A DNA stretch of 64,000 nucleotides from Schistosoma mansoni. Taxonomy: Eukaryota; Platyhelminthes; Trematoda; Strigeidida; Schistosomatidae. The notes below the pieces were generated by a model. That model was not told the DNA's origin. It searched no databases and saw only the letters and a list, made by a program, of their open reading frames with translations. The stretch covers positions 35,557,511 to 35,621,510 of the forward strand of contig NC_031495.1 of the NCBI RefSeq assembly GCF_000237925.1, written 5' to 3'. Shown here piece after piece: positions 1 to 8,649 of the stretch (its first letter is position 1; each line of letters starts with the position of its first letter). The position numbers and the translations under genes were made by a program.

Positions 1-53
1 CAGTGCGCATCCACGAATCTCGCTCGCGAGAGCGGATTCGTGGATGCGCACTG
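1..53. repeat. Perfect 19-bp-arm inverted repeat
   Basis: Bases 1-19 and 35-53 are exact reverse complements around a 15-base loop that is itself rich in CGCTCGCGAG. The right arm is the normal SINE-B sequence just before the hammerhead core, so the left arm is a fold-back of the SINE head. Confidence 0.85.
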
Positions 54-93
54 CTGAGGAGTCCCATAATAGGACGAAACGGCCGTCCAGTGC
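48..93 (+). ncRNA. Hammerhead ribozyme motif in SINE-B
   Basis: Stem I strands GCACTG (48-53) and CAGTGC (88-93) are perfectly complementary. The core is CTGAGGA (54-60), fitting CUGANGA, and GAAA (76-79). Stem II is GTCC/GGAC with a 7-base loop. Stem III is CGG/CCG with essentially no loop, as in the known schistosome Sm-alpha hammerhead. The predicted cut lies after GUC at position 87. This is the cleanest of the copies in the window. Self-cleavage is inferred from the motif, not shown. Confidence 0.75.
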
Positions 94-289
94 TTTCAGG
101 TTTTCGATGGTGGTCTAGCTTCAATTGACTCATGATTTCAACTGTGAAATGAAATTAAACTATGATTTTTAAATTGATCTCATAAACTGTTATAAAGTTC
201 ACATAGACTAATTTTATAATTTCGTTACATGGTCGAATTTCTTTAAAAAAACTGAATCATAATTAAGCCAAGCAAGTATTTAAACCAGA

Positions 290-745
290 TTAGGGATTTT
301 TGTGGAGATTGTAGTTATTTAATAGTTGAATTCATGAATCGATTAAAGCTAGACTACCAATGGAAACCTGGAAGCACTAGACGGCTGTTCCATCCTAGAA
401 TGGGACTTCCCAGCAGTACGCATCTACGATTCCGCACTCTAGACTCGAACCCAATATATTCGGTCTCGTGCGCGAACACCTGACCTATAAATCGCTTAGC
501 CGACCAGTATTCGATTGTGTTAATGTTTAATTTTAACCAATCCACGATATTGTGCCAACATCCACCATTGTCTTCATTGAGTAACTGTCTCACAACAAAC
601 ATGGTTGAACTCCGTTAGTCATGACTTCTCACTAGAACTTCAGGAAATACCTCTTGAAGTCAGTTACTAGTGAGCACACGATGATTACTATCAGATTGGA
701 GGTTTTTGTGGAGATTGTAGTAATTTAGTAGTTTAACTAATGAAG
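290..745 (-). mobile_element. SINE-B copy 2, long, diverged
   Basis: Read on minus, this copy holds the 5' leader (ca 680-600), a spacer, a tRNA-like region with a B box relic (ca 445), a decayed hammerhead (CTGGGAA instead of CTGANGA, ca 405) and the tail to about 290. Both ends carry the same 'gtttttgtggagattgtag' word (ca 298 and 702), so the copy spans slightly more than one unit, as if tandem or circularly permuted. Confidence 0.7.
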
Positions 746-851
746 ACGAAACAGCCATTAGTTCAGGCCTGCAATTGGTCAGTCTCTTATTGGCCATATG
801 CGCATACTGTGTGTATTGCCTCGATATAGCCTTAATTCACAAGCATTATAA

Positions 852-920
852 GCAAAGATGAATAGTGGCTAACAGTGGAATCGAGGACGCGCGTTTCGTC
901 CTATTTGGGACTCGTCAGCT
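852..920 (-). mobile_element. Sm-alpha type SINE, 5' truncated at the hammerhead
   Basis: On minus it reads AGCTGACGAGTCCC, then GGACGAAACGCGCGTCC, then 'gattccactgttagccac' and a 'catctttgct' tail. This is the Sm-alpha hammerhead SINE of schistosomes: core CUGACGA and GAAA, stem II GUCC/GGAC, cut after GUC. The usual tRNA-like 5' half is missing. It forms a head-to-head pair with the copy at 1027-1100. Confidence 0.8.
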
Positions 921-1026
921 GTTATAACTTCATTGGAATGTACTAGAATATATTCCTCATCAATTGCATTGAACAAACTATCGTGATATTCATTTTCTTC
1001 GAAGTATTACTTGTTACAAATATTAC
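921..1026 (-). pseudogene. Diverged duplicate of a host-gene segment between two hammerheads
   Basis: These 106 bases align to 4151-4262 at roughly 80 percent by eye, from 'gttataac' to 'aaatattac', with one-base gaps. The homologous stretch lies in the small intron and next exon of the minus-strand gene. On minus one frame here reads YFEENEYHDSLFNAIDEEY, downstream of an in-frame stop. The segment is bounded exactly by two opposed Sm-alpha hammerheads, so it is either a captured gene fragment or the remains of a paralogue hit twice. Confidence 0.55.
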
Positions 1027-1100
1027 AGCTGACGAGTCCCAAATGGGACGAAACGCGCATCCTGTATTCCACTTCTAGCCACTATCTATCTTTGCTTATT
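1027..1100 (+). mobile_element. Sm-alpha type SINE, head-to-head partner
   Basis: It begins AGCTGACGAGTCCC, continues GGGACGAAACGCGCATCC and ends with 'ctatctatctttgctta', the family's 3' end. The hammerhead core is intact (CUGACGA, GAAA, stem II GUCCC/GGGAC) with an AUC cut site. The 5' tRNA-like part is absent. Confidence 0.8.
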
Positions 1101-2430
1101 ATTTAAATAACATTTCACTTTGGATAACATCCAACATTTTTGAATAGAAACAATATGCTGTGTAATACTTATCTACACATGAGAAGAAAAAAATTTTAAA
1201 GAAAAACTATCATTTATACTAACTAATATAGTTAACCAAATTAATTTTAGTTTAAAAGTCCACAAGAGAAGAAGAAGAAGAAAAAGAAAAAGAAAAAAAA
1301 TAATAAATTTATTAGTTCCAATGTCCAGTTTTAAATATTTAATTAGTTTATTAGTTAATTAGTTATTAAATCTCATGGGGATTCTATTTCGTTTTTTTTT
1401 AAAAAAAAGATTATTAGTTGGATACATTGTATAAGCAAATAACAGAAGATATAACTTAGTTTTTTTTTATTGGCCTAATAAGTAAAATATAAAACGACAA
1501 TGAAGTGAGTGGTTGTTTTTTTTAGGGGGGGACGGGGAGGGGTTTCAATGACAATTTTACTGAGTTGATAAAATAAAAACAAAAAAATTAATTTGGTATT
1601 TTCTATTTTTTGTGCTTTCTTTTTTTCATCTTATAATTTAATTATAAATTAGTTTCTATTCAATTTTTTTTAGTAAATCAAGCAGTCATGTATGTGTACT
1701 GTATCAGTTTTTACATTTAGGTAGATTAAAATATTTGATAAAGATAAAAAAAACGATTAAAATTGTAAACTATTTTGTTCCTATAAAAAGAGATACTGGA
1801 AGAAACTGATTCGATTGTTATGTTTATTGAATATTCAAAAGTTGGAAGAAAGAGAAGAAGAAGAAGAAGAAGAAGGAGAAGAAGATGAAGAAGTAATCAT
1901 TGAACCATATCCATCTTAGTACCAATAAGAAATTTTCATTGTCTATCATTAATAATTTGGTCAGTCTGCATTTCAAGGATACGCTTGAACTAATATTCAA
2001 TTTATATGTTAGCATATTTAATTGAATAAATTTTTAATGAATTAACAAAAATCAAAATACTACTCATAGAATCTTGGTTAGTAAATTAATATACTTGACA
2101 CTATCATAATTATTGAATTGAAAGTAGATTAAAAAATAGTAGTAAAAATTGAGCTATCAACCTCTGTAATATTATCTAAATAGTGATCTTCAATGTCTAA
2201 GTTATAATATTAAACGGTTAATTGGAACTTGATTTAAAAGACTAATTTAGATAAATGATTTATCTTAAGACTTGCCGATTGGATAAATTTATATTAAAGA
2301 AGTATTAATATACAATTAAAAACTATATTAAAATAAGTTATTTAGAATAGATAGATTGTGTTTACAGTGGGATCCGGTTTTTGTTAATATATACGCGTTG
2401 GGCATCTTAGGTGATTGGAGTCCAAATGTG
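1101..2430. other. AT-rich non-coding stretch with purine runs
   Basis: No convincing exon was seen. Poly-A and poly-T runs are frequent, with GAA-rich simple repeats at about 1265-1300 and 1850-1890 and a short G run near 1525. Short reading frames here are low-complexity. Confidence 0.6.
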
Positions 2431-2439
2431 AACATTAAT

Positions 2440-2500
2440 GTTGAGATGCACGTATATCCAGCTGACGAATTCCAAATAAAATGAAACGTTAGTCTTAAAA
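2440..2500 (+). mobile_element. Sm-alpha hammerhead relic
   Basis: 'gagatgcacgtatatccagc' is followed by CTGACGA and, 12 bases later, GAAACG, matching the Sm-alpha segment around its ribozyme. Stem II has decayed to about three pairs, so activity is unlikely. Confidence 0.6.
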
Positions 2501-4079
2501 TTTCCCTGTTAATCACGATTCATCTATTCTAAATAACATGAAATAATGACTATATTGATTCAATCAGGACAGAATGACACGAAGATCGATTAAAATTCAT
2601 TTCTGAATATCAACAAAGGAATAACTCAAACACTTACTAATGATGATATATTGAAACAGATTCATAAAGAGCTCAACTTGACAATTAAACACTAATCAAT
2701 GAGGATTTGATAATTATGTTATTGATAGCAAAAAAACATGTTCAAGGAATTATCCGAATTTGTCTCTTATTTTTATTTTTAGATTGCTGAGAACTATTTA
2801 TTCACTTGAGTGAGTCTAAATTTACCATTCAAAAATGTATCACCATAACATTCTAGACTGGTTACGTTTATTCAGAATATTAATGGACAAGCATTACACA
2901 AAAACGTATATAGAATTCTACAATATTCGACCAATTTTTATCCACATAACCACTGAGAACCAAATGACACTGTATGAACATTTCTTCTCAACTTTAGATT
3001 TATTGACAGTAGGAAATAACAGAATTAATTCTGAGACTCTGTAGTGTATTATAGAAAGCGAGAGGGAGTTTTAAACTATGACCAAATGAACTGTTAGTGC
3101 TTCCTGATTATTATTAATATAAAAGTAAACTAAACATTCAGATTCATATCTCACATCTCTGACGTGATAAACAAGTTCCTAAAATGAATCCACTTATTCA
3201 CTTGAATACTTTTAACTCTGAATCACAAATAGTATTACTCACATTTACCAGGTATGATGGAGAAGTATCATTTAAGTTACATAAAAACTTTAAAGAGTTT
3301 AAGTGTGATTATTACTTTATAAAACTTTTTATCACATTTCGAGAAAAATCAGTTTCTCATGTATGTTAAAGATTTCTATAGTGTTCACTTTATAATAAGG
3401 TTATACCATTTCATTGTTTCTTATCATTTCCTTTATCAAAATCAATCAAATTTTTCCATATGATTACTTAACATGTTACATGTTACTTAAATGTCAGAAG
3501 TTAACGAAACGTTCAAACTGTCAGTTAATATGAATAAATTGAGTTGTTTAAAGTTTACCTTACTTACTATAGATAGACTCTAATAGTTGAATGTTTTAAT
3601 CGCAAGGGTAGTAATGAATAAGTATTATTGAACTATTTTGTAATATCAACAATTATTTATCAATTCTCGCTACTATGATTGTAGGTAGGGCTTCTAAGTT
3701 GTATATGACTGTCATAGTCATCAGATAGAGAGAAGAGTTTTAGTACATCAAAAGCACGGCGTAGGCAGAATACTTAAAGAACAGACGAAAAGACAGTTGG
3801 GATTGAAAAACGCTCTGCGAAATGCAAACAAATGATCAAAGGGTATGTATAAGTATTATATAAACAATCTTTCCTCCCATTACTTAGTGTATAATATAGA
3901 AATGGTTATAGAGACAGCTGGTTAACAAGTAAGACCATTCTTTGACCCATGTATTATTTTATGGAATTAAGTCAACCATATACTTAAGACAGTGAAACTT
4001 GAAGGGAACAATACATACTAATTTCGTGAGTTAAGCAATGACATATAAAAAAACTGTGAAGAAAACTTATGGTTTTTAC
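2501..4079. other. AT-rich non-coding or intronic DNA
   Basis: Nothing recognisable was found on either strand. It lies downstream of the last supported exon of the minus-strand gene and may hold later introns or exons that could not be identified. Confidence 0.5.
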
Positions 4080-4189
4080 CTGTGATTAATTATTCTTTTA
4101 TTCCAATTTCCTTTTCTTCTTGCGTCTACAAATGCATGGAAATCAATATAATCTGTTATAACTTCACTGGGATGTACTGCAATATATTC
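4080..4189 (-). CDS. Possible exon 5 of minus-strand unknown gene
   Basis: On minus this 110-base stretch reads EYIAVHPSEVITDYIDFHA and on through FVDARRKGNW, without a stop, and ends at CACAG followed by GTAAAA. The acceptor (AG at 4190-4191) would make a 75-base intron from the GTATGT at 4264, keeping phase 0. The intron contains stops in this frame, so splicing is required. The acceptor has no strong pyrimidine tract, and the real structure may differ. Function is unknown. Confidence 0.4.
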
Positions 4190-4264
4190 CTCACTAATTT
4201 GTATGAACAAATATCATGATAATCATTTTGTTCAAAGTAATGGCTTGTTACAAATATTACATAC

Positions 4265-4470
4265 ATAATAATTTTGCTGTAAAGCGGTATGATAATTATT
4301 ATGATCATGTGAATAATGGGAATTAGTTACTTGAAGTTGTTTTGATGAATTAAAATGTTTTTTGGTTAATTTTTGGTTAGAACTCCAACTATGAACATCC
4401 TCTTCATAATTATCGATATATTGAGAGTTATTAAAACTCCAATAGGATGGTTCATCATTTCCATTTAACT
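4265..4470 (-). CDS. Exon 4 of minus-strand unknown gene
   Basis: The acceptor is caatatag before 4470 and a GTATGT donor follows 4265. The 206-base exon completes a GAG codon with the single G left by exon 3 and then reads LNGNDEPSYWSFNNSQYIDN onward through a polar Asn/His/Ser/Tyr-rich segment to ALQQNYY, with no stops. Low-complexity polar sequence like this is common in disordered parts of flatworm signalling proteins. No domain is recognised. Confidence 0.55.
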
Positions 4471-4715
4471 CTATATTGTTTATGAAGTCTTTAAAAAAAA
4501 GGAAGGAAGTATTAAAATATCTTAAAAAGCAGTCACTTCAAATAATCACATACTGTGTTACTGAAGTAAATAATTTTATGAGAAGAAAATATAAATATAC
4601 ATTTGAAATTTTAATAAAGACTCAACTCTCAGTACCAGTTCGTTTGTTTCTACACTTAACTTTATAGATAGTGTGAAATAGATATGTGACTGGATAAGAT
4701 CCGCCTGGAGACCTA

Positions 4716-4890
4716 TTTAAATCATTTAAACTGATAGGTCCTAGGTTCGAATATCGCGAGGTGGGATCGTGGATGCGCACTGCTGAGGAGTCCCAAAATA
4801 GGACGAAACGGACGTCCATTGCTTCCAGGTTTTCCATGGTGATCTAGCTTCAATTGATTCATGATCTCAACTATTAAAATATCCCTTTAC
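4716..4890 (+). mobile_element. SINE-B copy 3, 5' truncated, hammerhead core kept
   Basis: It starts near a 'ctgataggtcctaggttcga' B-box-like segment and runs through the hammerhead (4777-4822) to the 'gatctcaactattaaaata' tail. The core CTGAGGA and GAAA and stem II GTCC/GGAC are intact. Stem I has one mismatch (CATTGC instead of CAGTGC). It sits in an intron of the minus-strand gene, in antisense orientation. Confidence 0.75.
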
Positions 4891-5252
4891 GTTCTCTTTC
4901 TTATAGCGCTTGTGAACTACAGTATTTTACAAAATTAACCAGGAAATATCTAACATTACAAACAAAACTATTTTTTCAGTTTTATTATTTATTGGCTTGA
5001 GTTAAATTATCAATTAAAAAATAAAACAAAACAAAACACTAAATAGATGCTTATTCATTGTATATAACTTTTTAGCAACATGCAGATACGATTTTGAATG
5101 TGATTACATCTAAGTTTGTCAGCTTCAATAATATTCCCAGAAAATGTGAAGTTGTTGCTACAGACTATAATAATACATATTTTCAATTTCAAAAATAAAT
5201 ATTTTGAATCAGTCTTTTCATCGATTATATGAGGAAACTAATCATTTTTATT

Positions 5253-5460
5253 ATCAGAAGGGGTTTTGTGGAGAGATTTTAGTATTTTCATAGTTGAAAT
5301 TGTGAGTCAATTGAGACTGGTAGGTCCTACGTTCGAATCTCGCCAGGCGAGATCGTGGATGCGCACTGCTGAGGAGTCCCACAATAGGACGAAACGACCA
5401 TCCAGTGCTTCCAGGTTTTCCTTGGTGGTCTAGCTTCATTTCACTCACGCTTTCAACTAA
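5253..5460 (+). mobile_element. SINE-B copy 4 with fold-back 5' end
   Basis: Bases 5253-5312 are the SINE 3' tail in reverse orientation ('cagaaggggttttgtggaga', then the reversed 'gagtcaattga'). They are joined directly to a plus-oriented copy beginning at 'ctggtaggtcc' and running to about 5460. The hammerhead at 5363-5408 has a perfect stem I, intact CTGAGGA/GAAA and stem II, and an AUC cut site. Stem III is weaker (CGACCA). Confidence 0.75.
5363..5408 (+). ncRNA. Hammerhead ribozyme motif in SINE-B copy 4
   Basis: GCACTG/CAGTGC stem I, CTGAGGA, GTCC/GGAC stem II with a 7-base loop, GAAA, and cleavage triplet AUC are all present. Relative to 48-93 only the stem III bases differ. Confidence 0.65.
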
Positions 5461-5683
5461 TCATTTTTAGCTAGTTTGTTTTTGCTTTTCAATAACAATT
5501 TTTTTCAGTTTATGAGAATTCTTTTCAACCCATAAAAGATGTATTAATGTAGTATAACGTGAATTGTTTGTTGTCAAAGAGGACTTCTATCTACACATTA
5601 TTTGACTATTTGTAGGGAAAATAAATTGTCACTTTATCAATGAATTATTATTGATCTTAATCTATAGAGTTATTTACACTTAC

Positions 5684-5969
5684 CTTTCAAATTATGATCA
5701 ATATTATTATAATTCTGATCTTCATGATAGATATTTTTATTTGTACGTAATTTTCTACGAGTTTTATTACATTTTTTGGAATATTTTTGAAAAGTATTTT
5801 GTAGATCAATTTGATCTTCTGAAAGCATACATGCTTCACGTGTTTTCCATATTCGACTAAAATGATCATCTAGTATTCTTTCTGGATTCTCTTTATATTC
5901 ATCATAACAATTCATACTTTCTTTAAATAATGATTGAGCCCATGATTTTTCCGAAAATATTGGATGTAA
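5684..5969 (-). CDS. Exon 3 of minus-strand unknown gene (Axin-like helix motif)
   Basis: A 286-base exon with acceptor tattcaatag before 5969 and canonical donor GTAAGT after 5684. It starts in phase 0 and ends in phase 1, fitting exons 2 and 4. It reads LHPIFSEKSWAQSLFKES, then NPERILDDHFSRIWKT, then a Lys/Asn-rich basic stretch. ILDDHFSRIWKT resembles the beta-catenin-binding helix of Axin (ILDEHVQRV in vertebrates), which would place the product in Wnt signalling. No RGS or DIX domain is visible, so that identity is a weak inference and could be chance. Confidence 0.6.
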
Positions 5970-6075
5970 CTATTGAATAAATATATATATTTATATAACA
6001 AGTATTTGATTAAAATATAAAACTATACAATTAAATCATTTTGTAATTATGTTATATAGTTTAACAAAAATCGCA

Positions 6076-6300
6076 ATCATGAGTCAACTGAAACCAGACC
6101 ACCATGGAATACCTGGAAGCACTGGACGGTCGTTTCATCCTATTGTGAGACTCTTCAGCACTGCGCATCCACGATCCTGCACCCGCGAGATTCGAACCCA
6201 GGACCTACCAGTCTCGCGCGCGAACGCCTGACCTCTAGATCCTTGAGCCGGCATCCAACGGTGTTGATGTCTAACTTCAACCAATTAATTGACTATCCAC
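6076..6300 (-). mobile_element. SINE-B copy 5
   Basis: Read on minus: part of the leader, tRNA-like region with B box (ggttcgaatctcgcg near 6190), hammerhead relic at 6119-6163 (CTGAAGA and GAAA kept, stem I with one mismatch, stem II weakened) and the tail to 6076. It is co-oriented with the host gene and lies in its intron. Confidence 0.75.
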
Positions 6301-7100
6301 CTAATGATTCAATTATTTTTTCCGCCACTAGACTTGAGCTTACTGGAGTTGATCTATAATATCTTTGTAGTAAAATAAATAGTGCATCCCGATGTTTGAC
6401 AATTCTTAATCTGGCTTTAGTTCATGATAAATATTGTTATCTGACCATGTCTTGAAATGCTAGGAGGGTTGAGTTCATTAATACTTACAATATATTGTAT
6501 GAGATCCTTCAATAGTTATATCATTCACTACAAAGTTATTTGAGTGATAGACCACAGTTAAAACTAATAATAACCGTCTTAGTAATCAGTTTCTTTTCTT
6601 ATCTTTATTTGATGAAAAATCTTCTCGTTGATAATTTGAATCTAACTGTTTTCCATGTGATACCGTTGAGAGATAATTTATGACGAGTATCTGATCAAAA
6701 AAATTAGATTTTTTTTACTATCCGGCTTAACAAAAAATTAAAAGGTCAATATAATTTAAATAATTCAGCATAAGAAATGCAGTTGCTAAGACAAAATAAA
6801 AAGAAAGATAAGATTGAGCTACATTTCGTTAAACTGGGTTGACGACATTTATAAATAAGTTTGATTTATCATTGATTAACTTTAAAGCTTTGGTAATAGT
6901 ACCTTTCTTATCAACTAACACTATCAGGTTAATTATAAAACAAAGTAATTTATCAACACTGAATTAATGTGTAAATATATAAAACTCAAACTACCTAATT
7001 CTCTTAGTTATTCCTTATACGATTAGTGAGATAAAATACATAAAAGTCAACTAATTCGGACTTAGTTTTTTTAAAAATCTAGTTTTAGTGTCAAATAAGT
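6301..7100. other. Intronic AT-rich stretch
   Basis: No repeat family was recognised. On minus a short open stretch at about 6605-6700 follows a ttttttgatcag acceptor-like site, but no matching donor was found. Confidence 0.4.
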
Positions 7101-7110
7101 ACTTGTTTTT

Positions 7111-7232
7111 ATCAGAAGGGGGGCGTGGATGTGCACTGCTGAGGAGTCCCACAATAGGATGAAACGGCCATCCAGTGCTTCCAGGTTTTCCATGGTGGTC
7201 TAGCTTCAATTGACTCATGATTACAATTATAT
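7111..7232 (+). mobile_element. SINE-B copy 6, head deleted
   Basis: The reversed tail word 'atcagaagggg' abuts 'gcgtggatgtgcactg' directly, so the tRNA-like head is missing. The hammerhead at 7133-7178 keeps stem I, CTGAGGA, GAAA and an AUC cut site. Stem II has a G-U pair (GTCC/GGAT). Confidence 0.75.
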
Positions 7233-8200
7233 AAAATACTTGTTTATTACCCTTGTTATCTTTCTTGTGCTAAATCATATTAGTTTTTGCCCAACAATAA
7301 AACAGTTATTGACAGATATTGAATCTGAATTTGTTCCGAGATACTCTAATGGATTCACAAAGTATTGTTCATAGTTGATAATATAAACACTAAGGGGATT
7401 TCAATGTATTTAATCAGTGTTCAATTTTTGCAACCAAATTTTTATACACAAGCAAATGAATTTATTGTAAAAGAATCAATATGAAACACATTCAATAAGT
7501 ATAGTTAGTTTCAGTTGTTTAATAACTGATTATACATAAAGATTTGAGTTTTCCTGTTGTTTTATACAACAGACTATAGTCTCTTCTAGCCACAGTTCAA
7601 GTTTGCTAAAACTCATAGTAACACATTAAACAGATCAAAATAATATTAATTTCTGGAGCTAAGCTTATGAATGAACTAAGAATACCGCAATTAAGAGTTT
7701 CTCTGGATTCTTACCTATTGATATTATTGTTCAAACAATAAATTACATAAATAATGCGGAAATCATAGAAGAAATATAGATGAGAACTTTGATTATGGTG
7801 TATCTTTTGATAGTGTGATAAGAATACGAAGATTATCAGAACTATGTAATGGTATATTAGCGCAATACATTTCGAACAATCTGATCACACATATACTTGT
7901 TAAGAACATTTATATATAAAAAATAAAAGGTCAACTAGAATGGAAATTGGGGGTAAGAGGATAATAATTTGAAAACAATTTGAAACCTATTTACTTTGGA
8001 TAATAAGCTGATATTACCAAGGTAGGTTTAAGGTGAGAACAAACTGTCTTTGAATATCACATAGTTCTGATAATCTTCGTCTTCTTATTACACTATTGAA
8101 ATTTATCAAAAGGGACTAATTGCTTTATATCTCATTGAAATTCACAAATCATTTGATCTTTCAACAATTTGTTTTCATCAAGTAAAAAGTAAATTCAAGA
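7233..8200. other. Intronic stretch without recognised features
   Basis: AT-rich sequence with no exon or known repeat seen. Two related AATCTTCGT-type words near 7835 and 8075 lie in opposite orientation and suggest a small old fold-back. Confidence 0.4.
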
Positions 8201-8266
8201 TTAACTTAAACTATAAGTCATTTTATGACACGAAATAAAAGTATAATTATCATAAGAAATAACTAC

Positions 8267-8597
8267 CTTAGCATTAACAACTGAATTTTCATCCTTTCTA
8301 GACATCATATTTTCTATTCTGGGAGTTTTTATTTCAGTTAACCTTCTTTCAGTAGTTTTAAATGGTTCCCAAAATGTGGATAATGAAATATCAGATAAAA
8401 TGTCTTCCAATTTGGACATATTCTGATTATTTTGTTGATTGGTTTCAATTTGTCTTTCAGAAATATTTGTATTTGTAGAATTGTGATCGGATAAAAGGGT
8501 ATTAAACAATTGATTAGTTGTATTCATTTTATGATCAAGAAAGTCTTGTTTAGATAGTTGTGAATGCTTGAATAGTGAAGATGAATTTTCTGATGAG
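8267..8597 (-). CDS. Exon 2 of minus-strand unknown gene
   Basis: A 331-base exon bounded by acceptor ttttttatccag (after 8597) and donor AAG|GTAGTT. It begins with one base completing a TCC codon started by exon 1 and ends in phase 0. The product is Ser/Asn/Gln-rich: SSENSSSLFKHSQLSKQDF, a Gln/Asn patch, then MSKLEDILSDISLSTFWEPF and a charged end ENMMSRKDENSVVNAK. The polar composition suggests a disordered region with one short amphipathic segment. No family is recognised. Confidence 0.6.
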
Positions 8598-8649
8598 CTG
8601 GATAAAAAAGAAATTAAAAAATATTTTTTTAGGAATTTCAAATAGTAAC

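Larger units (their letters stand above)
1..150 (+). mobile_element. SINE-B copy 1 (hammerhead SINE, cut by window start)
   Basis: A tRNA-derived SINE copy enters from the left edge. From about 40 it matches the family consensus seen at 4720, 5320, 7125 and 14640: a hammerhead-like core, then a shared tail with the words 'ccaggttttccatggtgg' (slightly changed here) and 'caattgactcatgat'. The tRNA-like B box that normally lies upstream is replaced by a perfect inverted repeat at 1-53. SINEs of this kind are non-autonomous and are mobilised by LINE proteins. The family name SINE-B is only a label for this report. Confidence 0.8.

Noticed and set aside
1824-2015. Small minus-strand protein
   Set aside because: The frame is mostly Phe from a GAA/TTC simple repeat and has no splice or start context.
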